From Proteus terrae subsp. cibarius (GTDB taxonomy: Bacteria > Pseudomonadota > Gammaproteobacteria > Enterobacterales > Enterobacteriaceae), in NCBI RefSeq assembly GCF_011045835.1, contig NZ_CP047349.1, positions 992,001-1,056,000 of the forward strand: a stretch of DNA of 64,000 nucleotides, written 5' to 3'. The notes under the pieces are model-generated. The model saw nothing but the letters and a program-made list of their open reading frames with translations. It was not told where the DNA came from and made no database searches. Position numbers and translations under genes: made by a program. Positions 63,395 to 64,000 of this stretch are shown one piece after another (within the stretch, counting starts at the first letter, position 1; every line of letters begins with the position of its first letter).

Positions 63395-63471
63395 TGGTGG
63401 CTATGACGGGATTCGAACCTGTGACCCCAACATTATGAGTGTTGTGCTCTAACCAGCTGAGCTACATAGCC
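63395..63471 (-). tRNA. tRNA-Met (CAU, elongator)
   Basis: A 77-base tRNA with encoded CCA on the minus strand, apparently identical to 62976-63052. It is the promoter-proximal gene, in the position of metT. Confidence 0.95.
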
Positions 63472-63511
63472 ATCTTTTTTTTGCATAACCTTCGTCGGCG
63501 TTGCGGGGCGC

Positions 63512-63540
63512 ATTATGCGTATTACAGACAAATCCGTCAA
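63512..63540 (-). promoter_or_regulatory. sigma-70 promoter of the tRNA operon
   Basis: On the minus strand a -35 box TTGACG (63535-63540) and a -10 box CATAAT (63512-63517) are exactly 17 bases apart. A GC-rich discriminator (gcgcccc) follows, the mark of a stringently controlled stable-RNA promoter. Transcription should begin near 63505, about 35 bases before the first tRNA-Met. Confidence 0.85.
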
Positions 63541-63882
63541 CTGCTTTTTGCATTAATTTTCGAGAAACGTGTCCGTTTGCTCGATGGTTAATCATTTTGT
63601 CGAAAAAAGATCCAAAAAACAACCTTGTTGATGAAAAATATCTCAAAGAATAAGGCGCAATAGTGTGTGAATAAAAAGAAAAAACAAAGCAGTAAGAGAA
63701 ATGATATTAAGTCAAAGAGGGGAAAGATGGAGAACAATGGGTATAAAAAAAGAAATGAGGTGAAAAACTCACGCTACATTTCTTTTTCTTTGAATATTAC
63801 TGATTGAATTTTAGACTTATTTCACAATAAAAATCAGAAAAGTACAGATTCAACGCAAAAAGTATAATTTATCAACGATAAA
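63541..63882. other. intergenic region between nagC and the tRNA operon
   Basis: About 340 AT-rich bases. Apart from the nagC terminator at 63749-63785 and the tRNA promoter at the left edge, I see nothing. E. coli carries asnB in this gap; no asnB sequence is present here. Confidence 0.6.
63749..63785 (-). terminator. intrinsic terminator after nagC
   Basis: A 9-bp outer stem (aaagaaatg/catttcttt) with an inner gtga/tcac stem, followed on the minus strand by a T-run. It lies about 100 bases after the nagC stop codon. Confidence 0.75.
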
Positions 63883-64000
63883 TTACTTTTCTAACAGCTG
63901 TTGAAGTAATTCTCCGTTAAGCATCGCGCGTTTAGTCAAGGCAAAAGCCCCTATGGCAGAACGATGATCAAGCTCTGATGTGACGACAGGAAGCTCTTCT
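63883..64000 (-). CDS. nagC: NagC C-terminus (partial), ROK-family regulator
   Basis: The last 38 codons of a gene cut by the right edge, with stop at 63883-63885. The peptide ends LTKRAMLNGELLQQLLEK and includes RSAIGAFA, matching the C-terminus of NagC, the GlcNAc-6-phosphate-responsive repressor of amino-sugar genes. Another ROK repressor such as Mlc is possible but its tail, as I recall it, differs. Position beside the metT-type tRNA operon supports NagC, since nagC lies nearby in E. coli. Confidence 0.8.
   Translation of the reverse strand, partial: EELPVVTSELDHRSAIGAFALTKRAMLNGELLQQLLEK

Noticed and set aside
62731..63452. Plus-strand open reading frames through the tRNA cluster, with repeated peptides such as GFEPGNARIKTW
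   Set aside because: They are antisense translations of minus-strand tRNA genes; the peptide repeats only reflect identical tRNA copies.
62761..63471. Regularly spaced repeated sequence suggesting a CRISPR-like array
   Set aside because: The repeated units fold as complete tRNAs with CCA ends, anticodons and a shared promoter.

Overview
The window is an AT-rich chromosome segment from an enteric gammaproteobacterium of the order Enterobacterales. Almost every housekeeping protein is a close relative of its Escherichia coli counterpart. The scsABCD operon, the ScsC linker that matches the known Proteus mirabilis protein, and the low GC point to Proteus, most likely P. mirabilis or a near relative. 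This is recognition from memory of families and gene order; no database search was run. I see no prophage, insertion sequence or CRISPR array.

Layout. 1-790: the 3' end of a 23S rRNA gene, 5S rRNA and the operon terminator. 821-7660: yfiM-like lipoprotein, pssA, pat (protein acetyltransferase), tapT and yfiF, the same neighbourhood that flanks rrnG in E. coli. 7685-12826: emrB, emrA, mprA multidrug efflux and another MFS transporter. 12984-17239: a ynb-like lipid/phosphatase operon lacking ynbB and carrying an extra small membrane protein. 17693-20556: a Fur-box-controlled TonB-dependent receptor and a small membrane protein. 20842-28754: proVWX (osmoprotectant uptake) and nrdHIEF (class Ib ribonucleotide reductase), in E. 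coli order. The promoter of nrdHIEF carries two NrdR-like boxes and a Fur box.

29038-44948: an Ogt-type alkyltransferase, cspE, crcB (fluoride channel), lipA/lipB, ybeD, then the cell-elongation cluster dacA-rlpA-mrdB-mrdA with rlmH and rsfS. Next come a DUF1722 gene with an unexplained structured leader, then nadD, holA, lptE and leuS. 45275-48424: gltIJKL glutamate/aspartate ABC transporter. 48790-52537: scsABCD copper-tolerance and periplasmic thiol-redox operon. 52546-53232: an unknown protein with an internal duplication. 53303-58767: miaB-ybeZ-ybeY-corC-lnt. 58955-60160: ubiF. 60215-62543: glutathione-dependent formaldehyde detoxification (frmR, frmA/adhC, fghA) with its operator. 62700-63540: a seven-gene Met-Leu-Gln tRNA operon on the minus strand. 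63883-64000: the C-terminal end of nagC.

The backbone is ordinary and strongly syntenic with E. coli. The unusual material is in the inserted or altered places: the reduced ynb operon plus iron receptor between emr and proU; the DUF1722 gene and structured RNA where E. coli carries cobC; three tandem 38-bp terminator units after cspE; a tRNA operon whose last Leu gene lies beyond an internal terminator; and the duplicated-module protein beside scsD. None of these is a demonstrated new system. The candidate leader RNA and the ynbB-less operon are the best leads.
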